17,858 bases of DNA from Neocallimastix lanati (nom. inval.) (GCA_016946835.1 JACVTC010000569.1:1-17858); one strand, 5' to 3'; counted from the first letter of the stretch, positions 1 through 8,994 are shown. Notes: a model not told the origin generated them from the letters alone. Numbers and translations are program-made.

Positions 1-358
1 AGTACTTATTAATAATATAAAAAAAAAAAAAAATACTTAAAAGACTTAATAAACTTTATTATTAAAAAAATTTTCTTTTTATTTCTAAGAAAAAATGGAT
101 AATATGTATAAATAATATTTTAATGTATATTTATATGTATATATATTCAATAATATCTTTTCACCTTAAATTATTTAATTATTATTAATTAATTTATTAT
201 GATATATATTATGCATTTTTATTACGTTAATCCATCATTGGTCCAAGAAGAATATATACTAATCTGTCTGGGTAACTATCTCCTTAGCATCTTTTTGTAT
301 ATTCTCTTAAAAGAAAAAAAAAAGTTTTTTTTTTTTTTTATAATATTTTTTAATTTTA

Positions 359-401
<43 letters not shown>

Positions 402-593
402 AATAAATAATTAGGTGTATTAGAAAATTTTACATATAGTGTATTATTTTATTTTTAATCATTTAATAAATCAATATTATTAAATATAAATACTTTGTGA
501 AAATGATAAACTATTATTTTAATTATTTTTTTCTATAAATATGTATATATAAATATTAAAATAATTAATATATAAAATATAATATATATAATT

Positions 594-625
<32 letters not shown>

Positions 626-853
626 CATTTTTTAAAAAACTACAAATAATCATTATTATTATTATAATTATTATTAATTTTTTTTTAAATATATTATTTA
701 ATTTATTATTTATTTAATTATATATTTTATTTTTAAATGAAATAATATAAAATAAATAGTTATATATATATAAAAATAAGTTATCAATAGTATAAATATA
801 TATTATATTTAAAGATTTTAAAGAAAATGTAAATGAATTGTGTATGATCCATA

Positions 854-884
<31 letters not shown>

Positions 885-976
885 AAAAATATACATTAAA
901 AAAAAAAAATAAAAAAAAGAGGATTATTAGAATTTTAAATTATTATTATAAATGCTTTAATTATTTTTCTTTTTTC

Positions 977-1016
<40 letters not shown>

Positions 1017-1073
1017 AATCAAAACTATATTAAATTTATTCTTTATATTAAAATAAAGAAAAATTTTAAAAAA
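1..1073. other. AT-rich non-coding stretch
   Basis: No supportable gene is seen here. The stretch is dominated by A/T with homopolymer T runs at about 325-339, 361-393, 598-625, 854-880 and 978-1012. A reading frame at 199-414 is mostly Phe and Lys codons from the T and A runs and is not credible. The T run at 978-1012 lies about 60 bases beyond the 3' end of the esterase relic that is read on the minus strand. Confidence 0.7.
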
Positions 1074-1215
1074 TTAAAAAATAGTATTATCAATTAAACA
1101 CCATTCATCGTTTTTCAATAATCCATTTTCCATAATTATCAGTAGAATAAACAGTATAGGAAGATCTACAACATGGATAACCTTGAGCACCAGTACAAAT
1201 ATTTTTGGCACAGTT
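1074..1215 (-). pseudogene. Fungal dockerin 2 of the esterase relic
   Basis: This is the second dockerin copy. Residues NCAKNICTGAQGYPCC are followed by TVYSTDNYGKWIIE, a good match to the family (G-Y-P-C-C, then T-D-N-x-G-x-W). A frameshift in an A-rich stretch near 1110-1117 moves the closing NDEWCLI into another frame, which ends at a TAA at 1076-1074. Tandem dockerins at the C-terminus are usual for cellulosomal enzymes of anaerobic fungi, which supports the organism assignment. Confidence 0.85.
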
Positions 1216-1218
1216 CTA

Positions 1219-1330
1219 TGATATTTCACACCAATCACCATTTTGAATACCCCATTCGTCATCGTTATCCCTTATATTCAACATTAATACACGAATTACA
1301 GCATGAATAACTTAATGAACTTGACCAACA
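1219..1330 (-). pseudogene. Fungal dockerin 1 of the esterase relic
   Basis: This belongs to the fungal dockerin family (CBM10-like, cysteine-rich, about 40 residues), which binds the scaffold of anaerobic-fungal cellulosomes. It starts with CWSSSLSYSCCNSC and continues NVEY. After a single-base frameshift near 1260-1265 it continues DNDDEWGIQNGDWCEI, matching the usual pattern of CC-x2-C, then D-N-D-x-x-W-G-x-x-N-x-x-W-C. An in-frame TAG at 1218-1216 separates it from the second dockerin. The frameshift and stop would prevent a functional product. Confidence 0.85.
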
Positions 1331-1864
1331 GGAAGCCTGTTGATTTTTATTCATTATATTAGATCCACTTTCAGATTCAAAAGTCCTGATTTGATTTCCA
1401 TTTTCTCCATCAATCCATTGACAAATATTAGTATCATTAGCTGTCAAGAGCTTTTTAACTATCCCTTACCATAGTAGTAATATTGCATACTTTAAATTCA
1501 AATGTTTCATTGAGGTAGAACATTTTGTGGGTTACCTTCATACCTTGAATAGATTTGAATATTAGCACCGTTATTATCAGGAGAAACCAGCATTAACATG
1601 TAAAAGCATAAGTCACTAAATTCACTAACTAAAGTAACGGAACAATCACTGTTGTTGGTTTTCTTCCACCTTTTGTTTTGAGGACCCAGGCTCAACATTT
1701 TTGATTGTTAGCACCAACACCACTCTTTAACGTTAAGATATTTATTTAAACCTGTATTCTTATTACAATGCAATTCATTCATCTTCATGTCTTTTTTGGT
1801 ATCATTGCTATTTTGGTTGATCACATTCACCTCCTTGATTATCATTATCCGTAACTTTTACATC

Positions 1865-2072
1865 ATCAAGGTTTTTTTAACATAGTTTTCGGCATAATGC
1901 TCACCAAATTTACGGTAAGCTTCAGAAGTAAAATGAAAACCACCTGAATAATTAGCAAGTGATGGAATATCAAGGTTTTTTTAACATAGTTTTCGGCATA
2001 ATGCTCACCAAATTTACGGTAAGCTTCAGAAGTAAAATGAAAACCACCTGAATAATTAGCAAGTGATGGAAT
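1865..2072. repeat. Perfect 104-bp tandem duplication inside the esterase relic
   Basis: Bases 1865-1968 and 1969-2072 are identical over 104 bases, including a run of seven T. The unit covers the end of the esterase domain (from IPSLANYSGG to about AENYVKK). Because 104 is not a multiple of three, the second copy is read in another frame and gives an unrelated hydrophobic tail. The lack of any mismatch, in a gene that is otherwise heavily mutated, means the duplication is recent or is an assembly artefact. Confidence 0.95.
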
Positions 2073-2311
2073 AGCACCATACCATTCACCTACTCTTCTA
2101 TTATTACAATCCCAAGCAATAGCAATCATTTGAAAACGCTTATCTACAGTTCTATATTGATTTTCAATTTTACCGTCCCCTTGTATCCTTGTATATTGGA
2201 TTGTCCAAATACTAAAATTAATATGAGAATTAGGGTCTAGAGTAGCCCATACTTTTAAAATCAAAGTAATTGTAGTTATTAAAATGTAGTAAATGATATC
2301 TTTGTTCTCAT

Positions 2312-2353
2312 TTTATTTATTTTTTAATATGACTAATGATTTTAATGAGTTAA

Positions 2354-2384
<31 letters not shown>

Positions 2385-2787
2385 AAACAGTAATAATATT
2401 TATAATAATTATGAAAAAAATAAATAAATAAGTAAAATAAAAAAAGGGAAAAAATAAAAAAAAAAAAATTATATTAAATATATATAAAAGATGTTAATTA
2501 ATCTAATATACAATATATATAATAATTAATATACTATATTTATATTCAATTTTTGATGATCATTGCCAAATCAATTTTAATACAAAAAAAGAATTTATTA
2601 TCTCAAATTTACGAAGTTCATTTTAAAATTCATTAAATGATTTAATTTTAAATTGATAAAAAGATTATTATTATAATATTTTATAATATTAATTTTTTTT
2701 TATAATATTAAATTAATATATTATCATATAAAGTTTTACAATTGAAATATATATCAAAAATTTAATAATATTTAAACTCTTTATTCA

Positions 2788-2836
<49 letters not shown>

Positions 2837-3044
2837 AGTAATAAAAATATAAACTTAAAGCAAAACAAAAAATTGATAAGAAATAAATTTAAAATTATAT
2901 TATAAGGTAAGGGATTAAATAATAAAAAAAAGATTTTATAGCTAACGTAATCATTCATTTATTAATATTATAATATTACGGAGAGTTCATTAAATTTTAA
3001 TTACCATTATATTATATTTATATTTATATTTATATTTTGTTCAT
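2312..3044. other. AT-rich non-coding stretch
   Basis: No gene is seen. It contains a T run at 2359-2384 just upstream of the esterase relic's start and a 42-base A run at 2791-2832. Confidence 0.6.
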
Positions 3045-3304
3045 TTTCTACTATTTTATATTTTATGCAAATTAATACAATTCAAAATAAAATGATCAAC
3101 TTTAATAAATAATTAATGATATCTTTTTAAAAATACGAAGATTATATATATATTTTTTTAATAAAACTATTTATTTCTACTATTTTATATTTTATGCAAA
3201 TTAATACAATTCAAAATAAAATGATCAACTTTAATAAATAATTGATGATATCTTTTTAAAAATACGAAGATTATATATATATTTTTTTAATAAAACTATT
3301 TATT
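3045..3304. repeat. 129-bp tandem duplication in non-coding DNA
   Basis: Two adjacent copies of a 129-base unit (about 3045-3173 and 3174-3302) differ at one base that I can see (A at 3115, G at 3244). The match runs two bases further, to 3304. The unit is AT-rich and has no convincing reading frame. It is a second recent short tandem duplication in the window, besides the one at 1865-2072. Confidence 0.93.
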
Positions 3305-3418
3305 ATTATTGTTATTTTTTTTCACTTTTTAATAGTAAAAAAAAAAAAATTATTATTATAAAATATATATATATATATAAATTAAAATAAAAACTTTATA
3401 TCATATATTATAATTTTA

Positions 3419-3455
<37 letters not shown>

Positions 3456-5000
3456 TTTTTGTTTTTGTTTTTTTTGTTTTTGAGTCACGGATAAAGAATG
3501 GACATTCAATATTAATCAAATTTAATTAATCTTAAAAACTAAACATTAAATTAAAAAAATTAATCATACACTTTAATAATACTTTATTACATATTTTTAT
3601 TTTATTTTTTACTATTTTTTTTTTTTAAAATACTTTTACTAATTATATTATTTTATTAATTCTTTATTATTTATAATATTTCACTATTGATTTTATTTTA
3701 TTTTATTTCATTTTATTCAATCTGTACTTTATATTTAATATTCTATTATTTATTTTATTTTATTTTATTTTATTTTATTTTATTCAATCTGTCTATTTAT
3801 TCAAATAAAAAAAAAAAATTTGAGGAAAAATATTAAAGTTCTAATCCTAAAAAAAAAATTCTAATTATAAAAAGCAAAATTCAAATTCAAACTTTTTCTT
3901 ATGAAAAAAATGAAGACAACCTCCTTTTTTATAATAAAAATAGTTGATTATAGGAGATTTATTGATGATATTTTGATTTAAATTATTTAATAAAAAATAT
4001 AATTAAATGAAAATATAAATATAAAATTTTTAATATTTCTTCTATTTTTAAGAAAAACTAAACATTTTAATTATATATACTATGACTTATAATGAAAATT
4101 ATTATTTCTAGTTTGGTTATATATGTTATTATAATTTAATTAAAATTACTGTATAATCTTTGAATTCATTTAAAAAATTAGTCCTTTTTTTTTTTTCCTC
4201 TCTCCAAAACCCGAAAAATGTTTAAATATATTATTACTTATAATTTTTATAGTTCTATAATAATAATAAATTATTATTATAATCATTTCTTTTATTATTA
4301 ATTAATATATATACATAATGAATAATATTAATTTGATATATTTTTTAATAAATTAATATTAATAAAATTTTATTAAATACTAATATATATATATATATAT
4401 TTTTTTTTTAAAAAAATATCAATTATTATGTCCATATTTCATTTATTCTTTGTATATAATTTGCATAAATAAAATTTTTTAAATAAAAAATTTATTATTT
4501 GGACATTTGTTATGATTTATTTTAATTTATTTTAATTTATTTTTTTATTTTAAATAATAAGAATCAGTAAAATTTGAAATGTCAAGTAAAATATTAGAAT
4601 TTATATATATATTTAATAATACTATACCCCAGTAAGATTAAATATATATATATATATATATTTCAAATTTGTTAAATTTAGTTTTATATAAAAAAATTGG
4701 ACATATATTATAAAATTTGAATGATGATAATACAGTAATTTTTTTCAAAATAATAATAATAAAAAAAAAAATTAAATAAATTATTATTCAAAGTAGAGTT
4801 AAAAAGTTTATTTTAATAATATTTAATTTTAAATTACAAAATGTTCAATTTATATAATGTCCTAAAAAGTGTTATAGATAAATTATTCTACTAATATTTT
4901 AATATTTTATGACCAATTAATAAAAATATATAAAAGTCCTATTTGTTTAAATTCAGAAATAAAACAATAAAGAATTAAAAATAAAAATAAAATAATAATA

Positions 5001-5043
<43 letters not shown>

Positions 5044-5144
5044 TTTACTTTATAATAAATAAATAATTAAATATTAATAATTATTTAAAAAAATTTTTTT
5101 TTTTTTACTGGTTTATTCATATCCCCATTATTGGTAAAAATAAA
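3305..5144. other. AT-rich non-coding stretch with simple repeats
   Basis: No convincing gene is seen. There is a T run at 3424-3454 followed by TTTTTG repeats. A TTTTA pentanucleotide array at 3691-3792 has two blocks, each ending in the same 15-mer (TTTTATTCAATCTGT at 3711-3725 and 3778-3792). TA repeats occur at about 4383-4400 and 4643-4661. A 36-base A run at 5003-5038 precedes the small membrane-protein gene. A 26-codon ORF at 3901-3981 was judged chance. Confidence 0.6.
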
Positions 5145-5345
5145 ATGGCATTAATTGGAATATTTCATGCAATTTTAACTGCTGTAGGTCAAGTTTTTGC
5201 TACACTAAATGCACATGGTATTGGCTTATCTGCTTTCGGTCATATTATTAATATATTTTTCGCATTAATTGGTTGGATTCTAGCTGGTATTACTCCTACG
5301 ATTTTGATTGCTATGTTGATTATTATGATGTTGGCATTGATTTAA
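5145..5345 (+). CDS. Small, charge-free hydrophobic membrane protein (66 aa)
   Basis: The product is an unrecognised integral-membrane peptide of 66 residues. It has two or three membrane-spanning stretches: about 2-21, 31-49 and 51-66, the last nearly all I, L, M and A. It has no Asp, Glu, Lys or Arg; His at 8, 24 and 33 are the only ionisable side chains. The ATG is in good context (AAAATAAAATGGC, with A at -3 and G at +4), and AATAAA lies just after the TAA. Base use stands out as more GC-rich and codon-varied than the flanks. In DNA this AT-rich, chance frames fill with Lys, Asn and Phe, so a frame rich in Ala, Gly, Leu and Ile and free of Lys looks selected. It could be a proteolipid-like subunit or a small stress or secretory-membrane peptide; no function is assigned. 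Confidence 0.75.
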   Translation: MALIGIFHAILTAVGQVFATLNAHGIGLSAFGHIINIFFALIGWILAGITPTILIAMLIIMMLALI

Positions 5346-6185
5346 AAATAAATAAAGAGACTAAATAATTTAATACAAATATTAATTCATGAGATTGAAA
5401 TTAAATAAAAATATTACTGAAATTATATATATATTCAAAAATAAAATATAAGTAAATATATATATATATTTCTTTTGTTTTCGAATAATTAACTAAAAAT
5501 TATCAAAAAATATAATATAATAATATATATAAATTATATAGTAAAATAAAGAAATAAAAATCTTTTATAAAAAAAAAAATTACTATTAATAAATATTCAT
5601 ATACATGTAAATAAAGTAATCATGTAATATAAATTCTTTATTAATATTGATATTTTAATTGTTAAAATAAAATTCCATAAAAAAATTTTTATTTTTATTA
5701 ATTTATTTTTATAAATATATATATAAATATATATATATATATATTATATTATTTTTAAATTTAATAGTGATAATAAAAATTTATTCACAAGTCACTACTT
5801 GATTTGAAATCTTCTTATAGTTCTTTCGAATAATTTATACATTTAAAATACTGTGTAATAGTTTTATTTGACTTAGTTTATATTAAAGTTATGTTTACTT
5901 AATGGAATATATGATATAATATTATTTTTTATTAGTTGTCACTAATACAGAATTTGGAAGAAATTTAATTTTTAATGATACTTTGAAATTAAAAATATAA
6001 AATATTCCAATATATTAAATAAAAATAGAATTAATTATATTGAAATTATATATATATTTTTAATACACATGCTTTTTATTTCATTTGCAATAGATAATTA
6101 ATAAAAAAAAAAAAAAAAAAAAATTTATTAAAAATTTTAAGATTAAAATATTTTAGTAATGTATATATAAAGTTGTTATGTTATT
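5346..6185. other. AT-rich non-coding stretch
   Basis: No gene or structured element is seen. It lies between the small membrane-protein gene and the first dispersed-repeat copy, and contains only TA-dinucleotide and short A/T runs. Confidence 0.6.
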
Positions 6186-6635
6186 CTATTTACAGAAATT
6201 ATGCCTAGGGCTAGTGCTCGGCAAGGGTTACTATTCCGAAAGTATAAGCGCAAACTAACCAGGAGTGTCAACGCTGAAAATGCAGTAAGACAGGCTAGCA
6301 GGGACAATGCCTCTGAAGGAGAAGACCATAATTTCTTTCAGATAGTCAATTCAAACCCTAATCCATAAGGAGATGAGGTTCGTTGCATATGAACTTTTTT
6401 CTGAATTTATTTATACATTTATTTTTGATTATTACTTTTTATTTCATGTTACTTTTTCATTTATTATTATGTTCATATTAGACAAATAATATTTATTTAT
6501 TTTATTAATTCTGTGTTTTTTTTTTTTTTATTTTTTATTAAAATTAATAGTATTCATGTATTTTATATAAGAATAAATAAATAAAGATTAAAGTTCGATA
6601 TAATTGCGGCTATAAAAAAAAAAAAAAAAAAAAAA
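6186..6635 (+). mobile_element. Poly(A)-tailed dispersed repeat, copy 1 (5'-truncated retroposon)
   Basis: This segment is homologous to 14348-14816 over its whole length: an ORF end, about 240 bases of 3' untranslated sequence and a poly(A) tail. Shared blocks include GGTTCGTTGCATATGAAC near 6376, TTTATTAATTCTGTG near 6500, overlapping AATAAA signals near 6570-6585, and TTAAAGTTCG just before the tail (A run 6614-6635). Homology to copy 2 stops abruptly at the 5' side near 6186, while copy 2 continues upstream. A 3'-anchored, 5'-truncated copy with a genome-encoded poly(A) tail is what LINE-type or processed retroposition leaves. No target-site duplication was obvious. The family is not recognised. 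Confidence 0.75.
6201..6368 (+). pseudogene. Intact C-terminal ORF fragment of the dispersed repeat (55 codons)
   Basis: An uninterrupted frame runs from ATG at 6201 to TAA at 6366-6368, much more GC-rich than its surroundings. The peptide is basic at first (FRKYKRKLTRS), then acidic (NASEGEDHNFF). The same frame in copy 2 extends upstream through LFTDIM and MPFLVQSTALF, so the ATG here is probably an internal Met of a longer protein and this is its C-terminal end. A CTATTTACAG just before it resembles a 3' splice site. However, the homologous TTTACAG in copy 2 reads through as Leu-Phe-Thr, so I favour coding sequence. A real short gene is possible but less likely. Confidence 0.5.
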
Positions 6636-6844
6636 CCTTTATTACTATTATAAATATTATTAATAAAATATTTATTCAAATCATAATTAATATATTTTTC
6701 TTTATGAAAAATGCCTATATTTTCCATTTTATTTGGGGATTATTGTTTTTAAAAAAAAAAGTTTTTTCCTTTTTTTCATTATTACTATCAAAATAGTTTG
6801 CATCATAATTTATTTGGTTAAAATTTTTTTATTTCTTTAAATTT
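6636..6844. other. AT-rich spacer between repeat copy 1 and the Gag relic
   Basis: Nothing recognisable is seen. It contains short A and T runs only, and separates two unrelated retroelement fragments lying on opposite strands. Confidence 0.5.
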
Positions 6845-7945
6845 CAAGTCTTGATTATAATTATTACCATCTAAAGCAGTATCAACTTCATATAAGTTGA
6901 TTTCTTGAATATTATTTTTAGTTTCAACGAAGTTTATTTCTTTTATTTCAACTTTATTACTTTTGCTATATTAGTCACTATCATAATACAATTCAATGTT
7001 ATTAATTTTATCTACTGGGATATTTAATTTTCTTAATTAATCAGTTATGTGTTTTATATTGCTGTGAGGAGTTTTTAGATTAAAGGGACAGTTTTTGACT
7101 AAATGTTCGTCACTTTCACACAAGTAACAATGTTTTTTTTTTCCTATTATTGCTTTTTCTTTCATTGCTATATTTCTCATAAATGTCATCCTGACTAAAG
7201 CATTCTATATATTACTATATGGATCCTTATATTTTATCCTTTAGAGGCATAGGATTTTTCTTCATCTTTTTTTTTTTTTTTTTTTTTTTTTTTCTGGAAT
7301 AAAAATTCTACTGTTCCTAATTTGTTTTCATGTCTTCTAATATTTTATTAACATTGTCTGAAATACTGTACTTTTTTTTCCAGGAAGTATATTCATTTTT
7401 CTGGTAGTCCTTTAAATAAGTAATTTATTTTTTTTCCTAGTTACTAAGCATATTTTTTAATTTATTTTTTTTTAAGCTTTATATGATTGAATTCTTCTTT
7501 ATATTTCAATGTTTCTTTATCTCTTTTAGTCTTCATGCTTTCTGCCCTTCTGAAGAACTTTGGTACTTCAGTGATTTCTTCTTCATGGTATTTATTCTTA
7601 AGAATTTCTAATATTAAGTATATATAATTCTGTTCTCCCTTTTTTGTTTTTGATAAAGGATTTTCTTTTTGTTTTCACCGATTTTCTTAAAATGCTTAGA
7701 ACTTTAAAATTGTTCATTTTATGCTTTTTTAATTTTTTCTTTCACCTTTTTCAGATAAGATAACCTTTTCTTCGTCATCTCAGTGCTTTATTCATTCTAT
7801 GTTTCTTTTATAATTTCCTTTTATGTTTCTATCAAAGTACTCACTTAATCTCGGACCTTGGAGTTCTACAAATGAAGTCCTCGTACGATTTATCGTTGTC
7901 TTCAGTTAGAACATATTCCATTCAATTTAAAACTATTTTAGTCAT
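6845..7945 (-). pseudogene. Decayed retrotransposon Gag with CCHC zinc knuckle
   Basis: This is a relic of the nucleocapsid/structural polyprotein of an LTR retrotransposon, probably Ty3/gypsy type. Reading leftward it begins near MTKIVLN (ATG 7945-7943) and continues in shifting frames with VLTEDNDKSYEDF, GPRLSEYFDRNIKGNYKRN, EEEITEVPKFFRRAESMK and INYLFKGLP, typical of a Gag capsid region. The zinc knuckle CYLCESDEHLVKNC (C-x2-C-x4-H-x4-C) is complete at 7129-7088, followed by CPFN. The tail then runs on to about 6845 with only two stops. Many in-frame TGA, TAG and TAA codons and a 27-base homopolymer (7267-7293) break it. Several stops sit where Trp would be plausible (GAA-TGA-ATA; CAC-TGA-GAT), fitting G to A decay. 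No pol frame follows directly, so it is an orphan fragment. Confidence 0.8.
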
Positions 7946-8280
7946 TCCTGTCACTTTATAAATACATTTATATATTACTAATAAAATTTAATTAGCTATT
8001 ATATATTAATCACTAATCACTAATTACTAAATTATATAAGAAACACTTAAATACTAATTTTTTTAATTCCTAATATATTTTTATCAATGTATGTGTTTAT
8101 TCAAGTATTTTGAGAATGAAATCGCTTCTTACTCATCCCATTCATTTACGGTAGATTATCATTTGAATCTGTTACGAAATTTTTTCTTTTCCGTTATTGA
8201 CGACGGCAGGTCTAATGCTATATAAATTAATTATAGCGAAAAATCACTAATCACAATTGTTATAGTATTAGTAAAGAATT
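7946..8280. other. Unassigned stretch 5' of the Gag relic (possible LTR remnant)
   Basis: This lies where a 5' LTR and primer-binding site would sit for the minus-strand Gag relic. It is less AT-extreme than its flanks at 8110-8215. A 13-base direct repeat, AATCACTAATCAC, occurs at 8008-8020 and 8242-8254. I could not identify LTR termini or a convincing primer-binding site, so the LTR reading is only positional inference. Confidence 0.25.
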
Positions 8281-8379
8281 TCACAATCCCCATATATTAG
8301 GTATATTATTACTTTCACCACAACAAGAACAACATGCTGGACAATCTTCTGATACCAATTTATTTTTTAATATAAGGTT
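8281..8379 (-). pseudogene. Tiny cysteine-rich coding remnant
   Basis: A 32-codon stretch open between stops (TGA at 8382-8380 and TGA at 8283-8281) encodes SEDCPACCSCCGESNN and then NIWGL. Five Cys in eight residues is unlikely in a random AT-rich frame. The pattern CC-x-C followed by Asn-rich residues and W-G faintly recalls a fungal dockerin or another small cysteine module, but it lacks the closing W-C. Before the upstream stop the same frame reads LDKLNLDSNLM. It may be a decayed exon; I cannot name it. Confidence 0.3.
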
Positions 8380-8994
8380 TCACATCAAATTTGAATCCAA
8401 ATTTAATTTGTCCAATCCAAAAAAAAAAAAACAAAGAGAAAATTTTGAATGCATTAGAGATAGATGTTGAATAATTTTTTTAAAATCACATTTAAACTTC
8501 TTGTATTTAATTAGATTAAATAGTAAAAATAAAAATAAAATTACATTTAAATCTTTGCAATTAATACTTAATAAATTTTTAAGATTATTAATGCTCTATT
8601 ATTTATATTGACATTTCTATTCATATAATTTTCTTTTTAATATTTATTTAAACATAATATTTATTGGAGTATAATCAATGAAATTATAATTGTTACTATC
8701 TTTAGTTAAATTGTTATATTATATTTTATACCCTTTATCTCCTATTATAATTTTTCCTCTATTATTCATTTTATTTTCACATATAGACTTAATTGTTGAC
8801 CCTACATTATCAGCATTTTATCATTTTTCATTTTTTGCTCTGTTATGCTTTAATATTAGAACTTCATTGAAATTAATTTGTAATTTCATCTTTACAAAAA
8901 ATTAATTTATTTTTAAAAATAAAATCGATTTATTTTTCAAAATTTATTTTTATGTTTTACCTTAACAAATAAATAATATTATTGAATTTTTGAA
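8380..8994. other. Spacer with a doubtful hydrophobic frame
   Basis: A frame at 8690-8905 on the plus strand (71 codons, TTG start) is rich in Leu, Ile, Phe and Tyr. An ATG at 8678 lies in the same frame but is cut off by TAA after three codons (MKL*). It could be a decayed secretion-signal or membrane segment, but composition alone explains most of it. No homology is recognised. Confidence 0.3.

Larger units (their letters stand above)
1074..2311 (-). pseudogene. Broken secreted CE6-like acetyl esterase with two C-terminal fungal dockerins
   Basis: This is a relic of a plant-cell-wall esterase that would have been secreted and docked into a fungal cellulosome. Reading leftward from an ATG at 2311-2309, the first codons give MRTKISFTTF, then after a one-base shift ILITTITLIL, which together look like a signal peptide. 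Next come family-6 esterase (SASA/sialate O-acetylesterase fold) features: DPNSHINF, YRTVDKRFQM, GEWYGAIPSLA, then the C-terminal block GFHFTSEAYRKFGEHYAENY, which holds the expected His. The catalytic GQSN motif is encoded at 2206-2195 but in another frame. The family domain is normally about 250-300 residues; here the N-terminal and C-terminal blocks abut, so the centre is missing. A linker and a segment I do not recognise (1500-1860, with in-frame stops) follow, then two dockerins. The gene is broken by frameshifts, stops and a 104-bp duplication. The cellulosomal esterase identity is firm; the CE6 assignment rests on motif recall. Confidence 0.8.

Noticed and set aside
199-414. 71-codon plus-strand frame ending in poly-Phe
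   Set aside because: It is mostly translated T and A homopolymers, with no homology or domain and no composition shift against its surroundings.
3901-3981. 26-codon ORF containing VDYRRFIDDILI, recalling RT motifs (VDYR, FIDDIL)
   Set aside because: It is too short, the two motifs are normally more than 100 residues apart, and no other retroelement sequence surrounds it. Chance is the simpler reading.
4429-4506. Inverted ATGTCC / GGACAT pair suggesting a miniature transposon
   Set aside because: The arms match for only six bases and the interior shows no further pairing beyond A/T background.
6186-6200. Possible 3' splice site (CTATTTACAG) before the 55-codon ORF
   Set aside because: The same bases in repeat copy 2 lie within a reading frame that continues upstream as coding sequence (LFTDIM), so coding sequence explains them better than an intron end.
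8690-8905. 71-codon hydrophobic plus-strand frame as a gene
   Set aside because: It has no ATG in frame without an intervening stop, a composition expected from T-rich DNA and no recognisable family. It is kept only as a note in the spacer entry.
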